Source: a bacterium
GTDB lineage: Bacteria; CG03
DNA: 20,206 nucleotides
Reading direction: 5' to 3'
Assembly: GCA_013791675.1 (NCBI GenBank)
Contig: VMTI01000171.1
Coordinates: 1 to 20,206, forward strand
This document shows, in pieces, positions 1-6,242 of the stretch (positions are counted from its first letter, which is position 1; each line of letters starts with the position of its first letter). The notes beneath the pieces are model-generated. The model saw only the letters and a program-made list of their open reading frames with translations, searched no databases and had not been told where the DNA came from. The translations under genes were made by a program, and so were the position numbers.

Positions 1-329
1 ACAACTCTCGCGGCGCAGGTTTTTGTCTTAACGCATTTGCCGGGATCCGCTATGCACTCAACCAGAGAAATATTTCCTTCTAAGGCTTCCGTAATCTCGC
101 TCAATTTAATACGCGAAGCCCCCCGCGCAAGATTAAATCCTCCGCGGCTGCCTCTTTTACTGTTAAGAAGTTGGGCGGCAACCAACGAAGCAAAAATATT
201 AGCCAGGTAACTTCCCGATATATTCTGCCTTTCGGCAACATCTTTTAAAAGCACCAGGCCTTTCGCGTCATGCTTTGCTATATCCAGCATCGCCCTCAAT
301 CCGTACCTGATTTTTGTGGACAATTTCAT
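1..329 (-). CDS. Rrf2/IscR-family transcriptional regulator (5' part, truncated by window edge)
   Basis: I translated this by hand from the minus strand. It begins MKLSTKIRYGLRAMLDIAKH and runs 109 full codons off the left edge. The N-terminal winged-helix pattern of Rrf2 proteins is present (RYGLRAMLDIA, then ISGSYLANIFASLV, then KRGSRGGFNLAR). Three cysteines follow at residues 92, 99 and 105 (C-x6-C-x5-C), close to the C-x5-C-x5-C iron-sulphur ligand spacing of IscR, so an Fe-S-sensing repressor is likely by family knowledge. An AAGGGG ribosome-binding site lies 5 nt before the ATG. The gene diverges from the DUF559-type gene at 449 and has a strong promoter overlapped by an inverted repeat, suggesting autoregulation. 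Family call is firm; the target genes and the metal centre are inference. Confidence 0.9.
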   Translation of the reverse strand, partial: MKLSTKIRYGLRAMLDIAKHDAKGLVLLKDVAERQNISGSYLANIFASLVAAQLLNSKRGSRGGFNLARGASRIKLSEITEALEGNISLVECIADPGKCVKTKTCAARV

Positions 330-340
330 ATTAACCCCTT

Positions 341-368
341 TATCACTTTTATCATCATTTTTGTGATA
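341..368. promoter_or_regulatory. Inverted repeat TATCAC-N16-GTGATA, candidate Rrf2 operator
   Basis: TATCAC (341-346) and GTGATA (363-368) form a perfect 6-bp inverted repeat around a 16-nt AT-rich centre. The right arm overlaps the -10 box of the Rrf2 promoter and the rest covers the predicted transcript start, the usual placement for an autorepressor site. The operator role is inference; the symmetry is seen directly. Confidence 0.45.
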
Positions 369-394
369 TTAGCAAAGTGTTTTATTTTTGTCAA
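366..394 (-). promoter_or_regulatory. Sigma70-type promoter of the Rrf2-family gene
   Basis: On the minus strand there is a perfect -35 TTGACA (389-394), a 17-nt spacer, and -10 TAATAT (366-371). It sits about 37 nt before the start codon at 329. This is one of the best promoter matches in the window. Confidence 0.8.
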
Positions 395-412
395 GTAAAA
401 AAGGGGCAGGTC

Positions 413-442
413 TTGAAAGCGCGGCGGTTTGTTTACTATAAT
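413..442 (+). promoter_or_regulatory. Promoter of the DUF559-type gene
   Basis: -35 TTGAAA (413-418), an 18-nt spacer and a consensus -10 TATAAT (437-442). The expected transcription start, about 7 nt past the -10 box, falls on or beside the ATG at 449. It is divergent from the Rrf2 promoter, with 18 bp between the two -35 boxes. Confidence 0.65.
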
Positions 443-448
443 TTCCTT

Positions 449-1177
449 ATGAAAAAGCTAAGGCCCGATGTTCTTGTATGCGTTCTCAAAACAAAGCGGG
501 ACAAAAAAATTCTCCTTGAAGAAAGATGGTACAGAATTCCTCTTGAGCACGCTCCTCGAAGAAAACCAAAATTTCTGGCTTTTTACCAGCCCGCCGTATT
601 TAAAGATTCGGGGGAGAAAATAGAACTTTACGGGCGTATAAAATACTGGCGGCTGAAAAAAAGAAAAGATATTATACCCGAAGAAAAAAAACATCCCCGT
701 GCGGATAAACTTTATCTGCAGTTTTTCCTCAGCCGTATAAGCAAACTGCGAGAACCGGTTTTAAATAATGGCCGTGTCAGAATTTCGTTCGGCTTCACAA
801 CCCTTTCGAAACTGCGGCGAGCGGGAAATATAAGGGGACTTTTTGATATTCCGCCGATGGACAACATTTTGGCGGCGATGCTCACAAAAAACAAAATACC
901 CTTTAAAAGAGAATTCGTTGTGAAAAGAAAAAACGGAAAAATATTCAGGCTGGACTTCGCCATTCCCCGCCGCACAAAACCTCTGAATATTGAGTGCGAC
1001 GCTTACCGCTGGCATTCGCAGAAACAGCAGCGAATCAAAGACAAACTCAGGGACAAGGAGCTCAAAAAACTCGGCTGGAAAATCATAAGAATATCCGAGG
1101 AAGAACTCCTCAAAACCCCGCGGGATGTTTTAAGCAAAATCAAAAAAGTGTTGTCTGCCCGCAGGCAGGCAAGTTGA
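449..1177 (+). CDS. DUF559/Vsr-like endonuclease-fold protein
   Basis: 242 residues from the ATG at 449. The open frame extends upstream to 377, but that part overlaps the promoter and reads like noncoding DNA. The C-terminal third has the DUF559 pattern related to very-short-patch repair nucleases: RLDFAIP (D169), then LNIECDAYRWH (E182, D184, H189), then RDKELKKLGWKIIRI (residues 201-215). This matches the PD-(D/E)XK order D...ExD with a following K/R-rich helix. The first 100 residues (KRDKKILLEERWYRIP onward) form a basic N-terminal domain of unknown role. No Shine-Dalgarno sequence precedes the ATG, so translation may be leaderless. The last residues (LSARRQAS) are encoded by a GC-rich repeat that runs into the gene end. 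It is the only plus-strand gene here. Nuclease fold is likely; the DNA substrate is unknown. Confidence 0.75.
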   Translation: MKKLRPDVLVCVLKTKRDKKILLEERWYRIPLEHAPRRKPKFLAFYQPAVFKDSGEKIELYGRIKYWRLKKRKDIIPEEKKHPRADKLYLQFFLSRISKLREPVLNNGRVRISFGFTTLSKLRRAGNIRGLFDIPPMDNILAAMLTKNKIPFKREFVVKRKNGKIFRLDFAIPRRTKPLNIECDAYRWHSQKQQRIKDKLRDKELKKLGWKIIRISEEELLKTPRDVLSKIKKVLSARRQAS

Positions 1178-1183
1178 AAAAAT
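1147..1183. repeat. Dispersed GC-rich repeat, copy A
   Basis: It starts AGTGT, contains CTGCCCGCAGGCAGGC, which can fold as a short hairpin, and ends AAGTTGAAAAAAT. The same start, the CTGCCCGCAG core and the identical 13-nt end recur at 4705-4755. The copy overlaps the last codons and stop of the DUF559-type gene. Confidence 0.6.
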
Positions 1184-1190
1184 CTGACTG

Positions 1191-1236
1191 ATAAAAGGCC
1201 GGAAAAAACTTTGGACAGAGTTTTACGTAAGGCCTT
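1191..1236 (-). terminator. Nested-hairpin terminator candidate after thiF
   Basis: Downstream of the thiF stop on the minus strand, an outer stem AAGGCC/GGCCTT (1231-1236 with 1195-1200) encloses an inner stem AAAACT/AGTTTT (1219-1224 with 1205-1210). It is followed by TTTTAT. The long loop makes it weaker than a classical terminator, but the position at the end of the thi operon fits. Confidence 0.4.
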
Positions 1237-1238
1237 CC

Positions 1239-1874
1239 CTACTTGGTATCAATTTTAAATTTTTTCTCTATGGTGTATTTTAAGATAACATTTGCCTGCT
1301 TTGCCGCGGCCACGGCCACACGCGGAGAAAGAGGGGGAAGCGAACAGCCTGCCTGCGATTCCAAATCGCCTATTATTACAAGGTTTTCTGAAATTCTGTG
1401 AACCTTAATCAAATCTGTTGACGCATAACCGGCAATTCCGGAAACTGAAACAATAAATTTTCCCGCGGGAGCGAGCATGGAAACAAGCATACTTTTATCC
1501 TCAGCAGTATCAAATGCCTCGGCGACGATATCGCAGCCTTCAAACATTTTCACGAGGTTTTCCGCTATTATTTTTTCAAAAACAAGAGTTAATTCCAGAT
1601 CCGGATTTATTCTTCTGAGATTTTCCGCAAGCGCGTCAATCTTTCTTTCCCCTATTTGATCGCTGAAATAAAACTGCCTGTTCAGATTTGAGCCTTTCAC
1701 AATATCAAAATCAATCAGGCGCAGTTTTTTAAATCCGCACCTTACAAGATTAGCCGCGCAGTTTGAGCCGAGCCCACCCGCTCCGGCAATGCCGACGGTC
1801 ACGGACTGTATTCTTTCCAGATTACCCAACCCTATATAAGCGGCTATACTCTTCTCAAATTTATTTAATTTCAT
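1239..1874 (-). CDS. thiF: Sulfur carrier protein ThiS adenylyltransferase, short ThiF family
   Basis: 211 residues. It activates the ThiS C-terminus by adenylation so that sulfur can be transferred for thiazole synthesis. The Rossmann ATP-binding motif is GAGGLGSN (residues 31-38), followed by LIDFD (53-57), GSNLNRQ (61-67) and the conserved basic GERK (75-78). It has no zinc-binding CxxC pairs, as in the short ThiF type found in many anaerobes, rather than the ~250-residue MoeB-like ThiF. It is the last gene of the thi operon and overlaps thiH by ATGA. Its place beside thiS, thiG and thiH makes the ThiS partner much more likely than MoaD. Confidence 0.9.
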   Translation of the reverse strand: MKLNKFEKSIAAYIGLGNLERIQSVTVGIAGAGGLGSNCAANLVRCGFKKLRLIDFDIVKGSNLNRQFYFSDQIGERKIDALAENLRRINPDLELTLVFEKIIAENLVKMFEGCDIVAEAFDTAEDKSMLVSMLAPAGKFIVSVSGIAGYASTDLIKVHRISENLVIIGDLESQAGCSLPPLSPRVAVAAAKQANVILKYTIEKKFKIDTK

Positions 1875-2977
1875 ATTGCCATCCAGTCCTTGAAAACCGC
1901 CTGATAACCCTTTTTTTTAAGCATCTCCTTTATTTCCCCGACCGAACGCAAGTCGCAAATTTCAAACTGCTTTTGTTGTTTTAAACCCCCGGCGGTATGA
2001 CCTCCCACAGCCGTTGTAGAACCGGCGCTCATTTTAGTAATGCCTATTGGAACAAAATTATCGCGAATTTTCTCCCCCTCTCTGGTTGACAGAACAATTC
2101 CAACGCGCTTTAAAAAAATTCTGGAGGAAGCAATTATCTGAGCTAAAAAATCATCACTTACCGGATATTCAGCGCTATAACCACCCAAATGGCTCCTCAT
2201 TCGGGGAATAGACACGCTGAATTCCGTAGACGGATATTTGTCCTGCAGATATTTTGCATGCAGAAGCATAAAAAAAACCTCTTTTCTAAAATCGCTAAGT
2301 CCGAGCAGCGCGCCGATATTGACTGCTCTCAAACCCTCGCGGGCGGCACGCTCGGGGGTATTAAGACGGAAGAGATAATCACCCTTGGGGCCGGCAGGAT
2401 GGAGCTCACCGTAGATTTTTTCATCGTACACTTCCTGATACACCGTAAGGCCATCCACGCCCGCATTGATGAAACGGCGGTATTCTTCCCCCGTGAGAGG
2501 ATAAATTTCAACGGAAATCGAACTGAAGAAACTTTTTAATATTTTCACACAATCCAGTATATACGAAACCGGGGAATCTTTCCTTGATTCGCCGGTCAGA
2601 ACAAGAATGTGCCTGATACCTGTCTTCGAAATGTATTCCGCCTCCTTCTTCACTTCATCCGGGGTCAGTTTCTTTCTCTTAAACTTATTGTCCGCGCTGA
2701 AACTGCAGTAAGCGCAGCGATTCACGCAATAATTGGAAATATACATCGGAGTATAAAGCGTTATGACTTTCCCGAAATACCTAACTGTTAATCTGTGAGC
2801 GCATTGAGCAATTTCCTCAAGATGCTCCGATGAAGCCGGCGAAAGAAGGGAGAGCAAATCAAAAACACCGGGAGTGCGGACGAAAAGAGCCTTTCTTATA
2901 TCATTCCCCGTTACATTTTTGAAAAAAAAATCAAAATCAAAATCTTTCCAATGATCTATTATTTCCTTAAACCCCAT
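1871..2977 (-). CDS. thiH: 2-iminoacetate synthase (radical SAM tyrosine lyase) ThiH
   Basis: 368 residues, normal length for ThiH. It cleaves tyrosine with S-adenosylmethionine to give dehydroglycine and p-cresol, supplying the glycine-derived part of the thiazole in anaerobic bacteria. The radical SAM cluster motif C84-x3-C88-x2-C91 (NYCVNRCAYCSF) is intact. Downstream are the ThiH-typical LVLTGESRKDSP and SIPRMRSHLGGY stretches, and AGSTTAVGGH near the C-terminus. The start codon directly abuts the thiG stop (TAAATG), and the end overlaps thiF by 4 nt, indicating strong translational coupling. Use of ThiH rather than glycine oxidase ThiO suggests an anaerobic lifestyle. Confidence 0.95.
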   Translation of the reverse strand: MGFKEIIDHWKDFDFDFFFKNVTGNDIRKALFVRTPGVFDLLSLLSPASSEHLEEIAQCAHRLTVRYFGKVITLYTPMYISNYCVNRCAYCSFSADNKFKRKKLTPDEVKKEAEYISKTGIRHILVLTGESRKDSPVSYILDCVKILKSFFSSISVEIYPLTGEEYRRFINAGVDGLTVYQEVYDEKIYGELHPAGPKGDYLFRLNTPERAAREGLRAVNIGALLGLSDFRKEVFFMLLHAKYLQDKYPSTEFSVSIPRMRSHLGGYSAEYPVSDDFLAQIIASSRIFLKRVGIVLSTREGEKIRDNFVPIGITKMSAGSTTAVGGHTAGGLKQQKQFEICDLRSVGEIKEMLKKKGYQAVFKDWMAI

Positions 2978-3748
2978 TTAATCTCTAAGAAATCCTGTAA
3001 GCGGCGATGAAGGCGAAGCTTCTTTCCCCGTTGAAGACACTCCCGCAAGATACGCAAGCCGCCCGGCCCGTACGCCGAGACTGAAAGCTAAAGCCATTTC
3101 CACCGGATTTCCGGCGATTGCGATCGCCGTGTTGACAAGCACCGCCCCGCAGCCCATCTCCATGCAAAGAGCCGCGTCGCTGGGACTTCCCAATCCCGCA
3201 TCCACAATAACCGGAACTTTGATTTCGTCGACCATTATCCGGACAAGCTCCTTTGTTCTGACGCCCCTGCCGCTGCCGATGGGAGAACCGAGAGGCATAA
3301 CAGCAGCCGCTCCGGCATTTTCCATTTTCTTCGCGCTTATAAGATCCGGAATCATATACGGAAAAACCACAAAACCCTCCCGCGCAAGCAGCTCTGTCGC
3401 GCGGACCGTTTCTTCATTGTCCGGCAGAAGATATTTTGCGTCCGGTATTATTTCCAGCTTCACCCATTTTCCACAACCGGAAGCCTCGGCCAGACGCGCG
3501 ATTCTCACGGCTTCATCCGCGTTTCTGGCTCCCGAGGTATTGACCATAAGAACGCAGGATTTCGGAATGTAATCAAGAACATTTTCCTGGCCGGAATCAA
3601 AATCAACTCTTCTCATCGCAACCGTCACAACAGCCGCTTCTGATGCGGTCAGAACCTCTTTAATCACGGATTTAGACGAAAATTTTCCGGTTCCCACAAA
3701 AAGCCTGCTGCTGATTTCAACGCCGCCGATGTTTAGAATATCTTTCAT
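2978..3748 (-). CDS. thiG: Thiazole synthase ThiG
   Basis: 256 residues from the ATG at 3748, which has a GGAG ribosome-binding site and gives the usual family start (MKDILNIGGVEISSRLFVGT). A longer in-frame ATG at 3817 has no family support. ThiG condenses 1-deoxy-D-xylulose 5-phosphate, dehydroglycine and ThiS-thiocarboxylate into the thiazole phosphate. The Schiff-base lysine is K97 in WVKLEI, and the phosphate-binding loop GSPIGSGRG is at about 154-162. The conserved VDAGLGSPSDAALCMEMG stretch follows. It lies between thiS and thiH in the operon. Confidence 0.95.
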   Translation of the reverse strand: MKDILNIGGVEISSRLFVGTGKFSSKSVIKEVLTASEAAVVTVAMRRVDFDSGQENVLDYIPKSCVLMVNTSGARNADEAVRIARLAEASGCGKWVKLEIIPDAKYLLPDNEETVRATELLAREGFVVFPYMIPDLISAKKMENAGAAAVMPLGSPIGSGRGVRTKELVRIMVDEIKVPVIVDAGLGSPSDAALCMEMGCGAVLVNTAIAIAGNPVEMALAFSLGVRAGRLAYLAGVSSTGKEASPSSPLTGFLRD

Positions 3749-3776
3749 AAATTCACTCCAGATGTTTCCTGCTTTT

Positions 3777-3977
3777 TTAACCGCCTCCGACAAAGTTAAT
3801 AATTTCAACCGTATCACCGTCTTTCAGAACAATATTATCCAGTCTATCCTTTCTTACTATTTTACCGTTATACTCCACAACAATGATTTTTATATCAATA
3901 TTTCTGCCGGCAATAAATTCCCTCAGTGTTAAAGCCCCTGTAATTGCTGTGTCTTTGCCGTTAATTCTAATTTTCAT
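3777..3977 (-). CDS. thiS: Sulfur carrier protein ThiS
   Basis: 66 residues with a beta-grasp ubiquitin-like pattern (MKIRINGKDTA, LTLREFI, IIVVEYNGKIV, LKDGDTVEIINFVGGG). The C-terminal Gly-Gly end is adenylated by ThiF and then carries the thiocarboxylate used by ThiG. The start overlaps the end of thiE by 11 nt. A weak CAGGG ribosome-binding site sits inside thiE, so translation is probably coupled. Length and the Gly-Gly tail are typical of the family. Confidence 0.93.
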   Translation of the reverse strand: MKIRINGKDTAITGALTLREFIAGRNIDIKIIVVEYNGKIVRKDRLDNIVLKDGDTVEIINFVGGG

Positions 3978-4608
3978 AAACCCTGTATTTTTTCATCAGC
4001 GCCTTAAATTCCCACACTCTCCTTTTAATATTTTCTGCCCCTGCCACCGCCCTGATTACCGCTATATTTTTCGCGCCCTTTTCCAGAATAGCTTCGGCAT
4101 TGGAAAGATTTATGCCTCCAATAAAAACAACCGGCTTTTTTGAAATCTCAAGCGCTTTCGGGATATCCTTCGTTCCTATAGCATAATCTTTTGTCATTGT
4201 GGGAAATATCGGGCCGAATCCTATGTAATCAACATCAAGGCAATTCGCTTTCTCAACCTGCTCAAGTGAATGAGTAGACAGCCCTATGATTTTTCCCTCC
4301 CCAAGAATATCTCTTGTCTTTTCTATAGGATATTTTCCTACATCTTCCTGTCCGAGGTGCACTCCGTCCGATGAAACATCCTTTGCAAGATACGGGTCAT
4401 CGTTGACAATAAAAGTGACTTTCTTCTTTCTACAAATAAGCGAAAGTTTTTTGCCCACCTCTGCCAGTTCGCGACAGCTCATATTCTTTTCTCTCATCTG
4501 AAGAATATCAATTCCGCCGTCAATCGCCTGGGCCGCAACCTCGGCTACCGTTCTCCCGTTCGAGTATTCTCCCCCTGTCACAAAATAAAAATTGAATTTT
4601 TTTATCAC
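3967..4608 (-). CDS. thiE: Thiamine-phosphate synthase ThiE
   Basis: 213 residues. It joins hydroxymethylpyrimidine diphosphate to thiazole phosphate to make thiamine phosphate. Family motifs in order are ILQMREKN (35-42), FIVNDDPYLA (about 66-75), DGVHLGQEDV (81-90), YIGFGPIFPT and VVFIGGI. The start is GTG at 4608, with AAAGG about 10 nt upstream as a possible ribosome-binding site. It is the first gene of the thi operon. No pyrimidine genes (thiC, thiD) are nearby, so that precursor must be made or salvaged from elsewhere in the genome. Confidence 0.93.
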   Translation of the reverse strand: MIKKFNFYFVTGGEYSNGRTVAEVAAQAIDGGIDILQMREKNMSCRELAEVGKKLSLICRKKKVTFIVNDDPYLAKDVSSDGVHLGQEDVGKYPIEKTRDILGEGKIIGLSTHSLEQVEKANCLDVDYIGFGPIFPTMTKDYAIGTKDIPKALEISKKPVVFIGGINLSNAEAILEKGAKNIAVIRAVAGAENIKRRVWEFKALMKKYRVYEN

Positions 4609-4643
4609 CTATAACACGCCTTTACTATCCTTTAACTATTCGC

Positions 4644-4663
4644 GGGCACTTTAAAGTGTACCC
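4644..4663. promoter_or_regulatory. Palindrome in the thi operon leader
   Basis: A perfect 12-bp palindrome CACTTTAAAGTG (4647-4658) is flanked by GGG on one side and TACCC on the other, so the symmetry continues with a 2-nt offset. It lies about 36-55 nt upstream of thiE. This fits a dimeric repressor site, though I see no clear promoter hexamers around it. The rest of the 165-bp gap holds repeat copy B and the CBS terminator. No TPP riboswitch is recognisable. Confidence 0.35.
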
Positions 4664-4704
4664 AAATATCCACTCCATTTTACTAAAGAATAAGAAAAGC
4701 GGAC

Positions 4705-4755
4705 AGTGTCTTGCCTGCCCGCAGCAGGGGTCAGTGGCGGGAAAGTTGAAAAAAT
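4705..4755. repeat. Dispersed GC-rich repeat, copy B
   Basis: Like copy A at 1147-1183, it starts AGTGT, contains CCTGCCCGCAG and ends AAGTTGAAAAAAT (the 13-nt end is identical). It carries an extra segment of roughly 14 nt (GGGTCAGTGGCGGG region) in the middle. Its A-tract, read on the minus strand, forms the T-tract of the terminator of the upstream operon. Confidence 0.6.
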
Positions 4756-4775
4756 AAGGAACTTGCTCCTTATTT
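4741..4775 (-). terminator. Intrinsic terminator of the rpmE-to-CBS operon
   Basis: On the minus strand a perfect 9-bp stem AAATAAGGA / TCCTTATTT (4767-4775 with 4752-4760) with a 6-nt loop is followed by TTTC, so the transcript ends TTATTTTTTC. The stem begins at the CBS gene's stop codon. Confidence 0.8.
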
Positions 4776-5142
4776 AAAACGCGACTTTAAGTATATCCCT
4801 TCTGGACACTATGCCGACAACAAGGCCGGATGAATTTATTATAGGAACCCTTCTATAATTCTTTTCGCTCAAAGCCTTTGCTATTATTCTTATGTCGGTT
4901 TCAGGCGAAAATGAAACAACTTCTCTTGTCATTGCTTCCACCGCCTTTGTCTCGTGCAGCTTGCCGCTGAAAGCCATATCAAAAATATCTTTTTCGGAAA
5001 TCACCCCTATAAGTCTGCCCTGAGCGTCCACAACAGGCATCCCGCTAATCTCATTTGTCAGGAGCTTTGATACGGCATCCGCCAGAGTAGAATTCTCGTT
5101 CAGCATTTCAACTTCCGTACTCATAACATCTTTCGCTAACAT
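4774..5142 (-). CDS. Tandem CBS-domain protein
   Basis: 122 residues from the ATG at 5142, chosen because GGGGGAG precedes it by 4 nt; a longer frame from 5181 would overlap hisI. Two CBS domains fill the protein: about 7-58 (VMSTEVEML, ISGMPVVDAQGRLIGVISEKDI) and about 70-121 (MTREVVSFSP, YRRVPIINSSGLVVGIVSRRDI). Such stand-alone CBS pairs bind adenosine nucleotides and act as energy or ligand sensors. It follows hisI after a single nucleotide and is the last gene before the terminator. Since HisI acts on phosphoribosyl-AMP, an AMP-type ligand and a regulatory link to histidine or purine metabolism are conceivable, but that is inference. Confidence 0.85.
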   Translation of the reverse strand: MLAKDVMSTEVEMLNENSTLADAVSKLLTNEISGMPVVDAQGRLIGVISEKDIFDMAFSGKLHETKAVEAMTREVVSFSPETDIRIIAKALSEKNYRRVPIINSSGLVVGIVSRRDILKVAF

Positions 5143-5143
5143 C

Positions 5144-5533
5144 TTACTCCCCCCGCTTCTTATACGCCTTTTCAGGGTCAAAAACTTTTTCTTTGAAAAT
5201 TTTCCATTTCCCGCCGGAAGAATATTTCCTGAAAAAACAGCTTGCGTAACCCTTATGGCAGGCGGGAACCCCTGATTTCACCTTAACAACTATAGCGTCG
5301 CCGTCGCAGTCCAGATATATGTCAAGCACTTCCAGGACATTTCCTGATTCCTCGCCTTTGGTCCATAACTTTTTTCTGCTTCTGGAATAAAAAGTTGTTT
5401 TTCCGGTGGCAATTGTTTTTTCAAACGCTTCCCTGTTCATATAGGCGAGCATTAGCACAGAACCTTTCTCATCAACAGCCACCGCCGGAACGAGGCCCGC
5501 GGAATCAAATTTTATTTCATTAATTAGAGCCAT
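5144..5533 (-). CDS. hisI: Phosphoribosyl-AMP cyclohydrolase
   Basis: 129 residues, single-domain HisI without the fused HisE pyrophosphohydrolase. It hydrolyses the adenine ring of PR-AMP, the third step of histidine synthesis. Metal-binding motifs are intact: LDCDGDA (74-80, Mg ligands) and ACHKGYASCF (91-100, zinc ligands C92 and C99). The FYSRSRKKLWTKGEESGN stretch (48-65) is the standard substrate-binding region. It overlaps hisA by 14 nt and is followed by the CBS gene. HisE activity must come from a separate gene elsewhere. Confidence 0.95.
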   Translation of the reverse strand: MALINEIKFDSAGLVPAVAVDEKGSVLMLAYMNREAFEKTIATGKTTFYSRSRKKLWTKGEESGNVLEVLDIYLDCDGDAIVVKVKSGVPACHKGYASCFFRKYSSGGKWKIFKEKVFDPEKAYKKRGE

Positions 5534-6242
5534 ATTTTTTTATTGCCTCCCGCAAATCCAGTTTATTTTCGTACAGCGCCTTGCCTATTATAACGCCCGC
5601 GACACCTGTTTTGGAAAGAGCCGCGATATCCTCCATGCAGCTCACCCCGCCGGAGGCGATAATATCTATATCCGTAATAGCCGGCAACTGCGAATAAAAA
5701 GCCGCGTTTATTCCTTCAAGCGTGCCGTCTCTTTCTATTTGGGTGACGACAATTTCCTTTATATTTCTGTTGCTCACTGCTGTCAAAAATTCTTTCAGCG
5801 ACAACGGCGACGAATCTTTCCAGCCGTGTATCCTGATTTTGCCCTCGCCGACATCGGCTGAAAGCATAACTTTCCCGGGGAATTCCGAAACAATTTCGCC
5901 GAAGGCCTGTCTGTCATCAAAATAAAGTGAACCGATTATTATTTTATCTGCGCCCGATTTGAGGCACTCGCTGGCCCCGCTGAAACTTCTTATTCCTCCC
6001 CCGACTTCCAGAATAGCCGGCGCAACTTTTCTTATATTTTTGAGCGCCTCTTTATTTAGAGAATCATCTTCCCCGAAAGCCCCGTCAAGATTTACAATAT
6101 GTATCCTTTTCGCGCCCTGCTTCACAAAAGACTCTGCGACCGCGGCGGGATCGTCAAAATAAACTTTCTCATCGGACGCGCGGCCCTTAAAAAGGCGCAC
6201 GACATGCCCGCCTCTCAAATCAATTGCCGGAATTATAAGCAT
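5520..6242 (-). CDS. hisA: Phosphoribosylformimino-AICAR ribotide isomerase
   Basis: 240 residues, usual length. This (beta/alpha)8 isomerase converts ProFAR to PRFAR. The N-terminal IIPAIDLRGGHVVRLFKG carries catalytic D8, and D130 in MLSADVGEGK is the second catalytic acid. GGGIRSF (81-87) and IIASGGVSCMEDI (194-206) are the two phosphate-binding loops. The TQIERDGTLEG stretch (167-177) fits HisA rather than HisF. The start overlaps the hisB stop by one nucleotide (TGATG). HisF and HisH, which use its product, are not in this window. Confidence 0.95.
   Translation of the reverse strand: MLIIPAIDLRGGHVVRLFKGRASDEKVYFDDPAAVAESFVKQGAKRIHIVNLDGAFGEDDSLNKEALKNIRKVAPAILEVGGGIRSFSGASECLKSGADKIIIGSLYFDDRQAFGEIVSEFPGKVMLSADVGEGKIRIHGWKDSSPLSLKEFLTAVSNRNIKEIVVTQIERDGTLEGINAAFYSQLPAITDIDIIASGGVSCMEDIAALSKTGVAGVIIGKALYENKLDLREAIKKYGSN

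Noticed and set aside
377..448. Longer N-terminus for the DUF559-type protein
   Set aside because: This part overlaps the promoter elements at 413-442 and the divergent -35 box, has no ribosome-binding site and reads like noncoding sequence.
3129..3572. Plus-strand open frame of 147 codons opposite thiG
   Set aside because: It is the antisense shadow of a clearly conserved gene and its composition (Ser, Thr, Ala, Pro rich) is what a complement frame gives.
3749..3817. Upstream ATG for thiG giving 279 residues
   Set aside because: The ATG at 3748 has a GGAG site at good distance and gives the family-typical start and length; the extension overlaps thiS.
4609..4773. TPP riboswitch before thiE
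   Set aside because: I looked for the CUGAGA and the GAUCUGGAUAAUGC-like segments on the minus strand and found neither.
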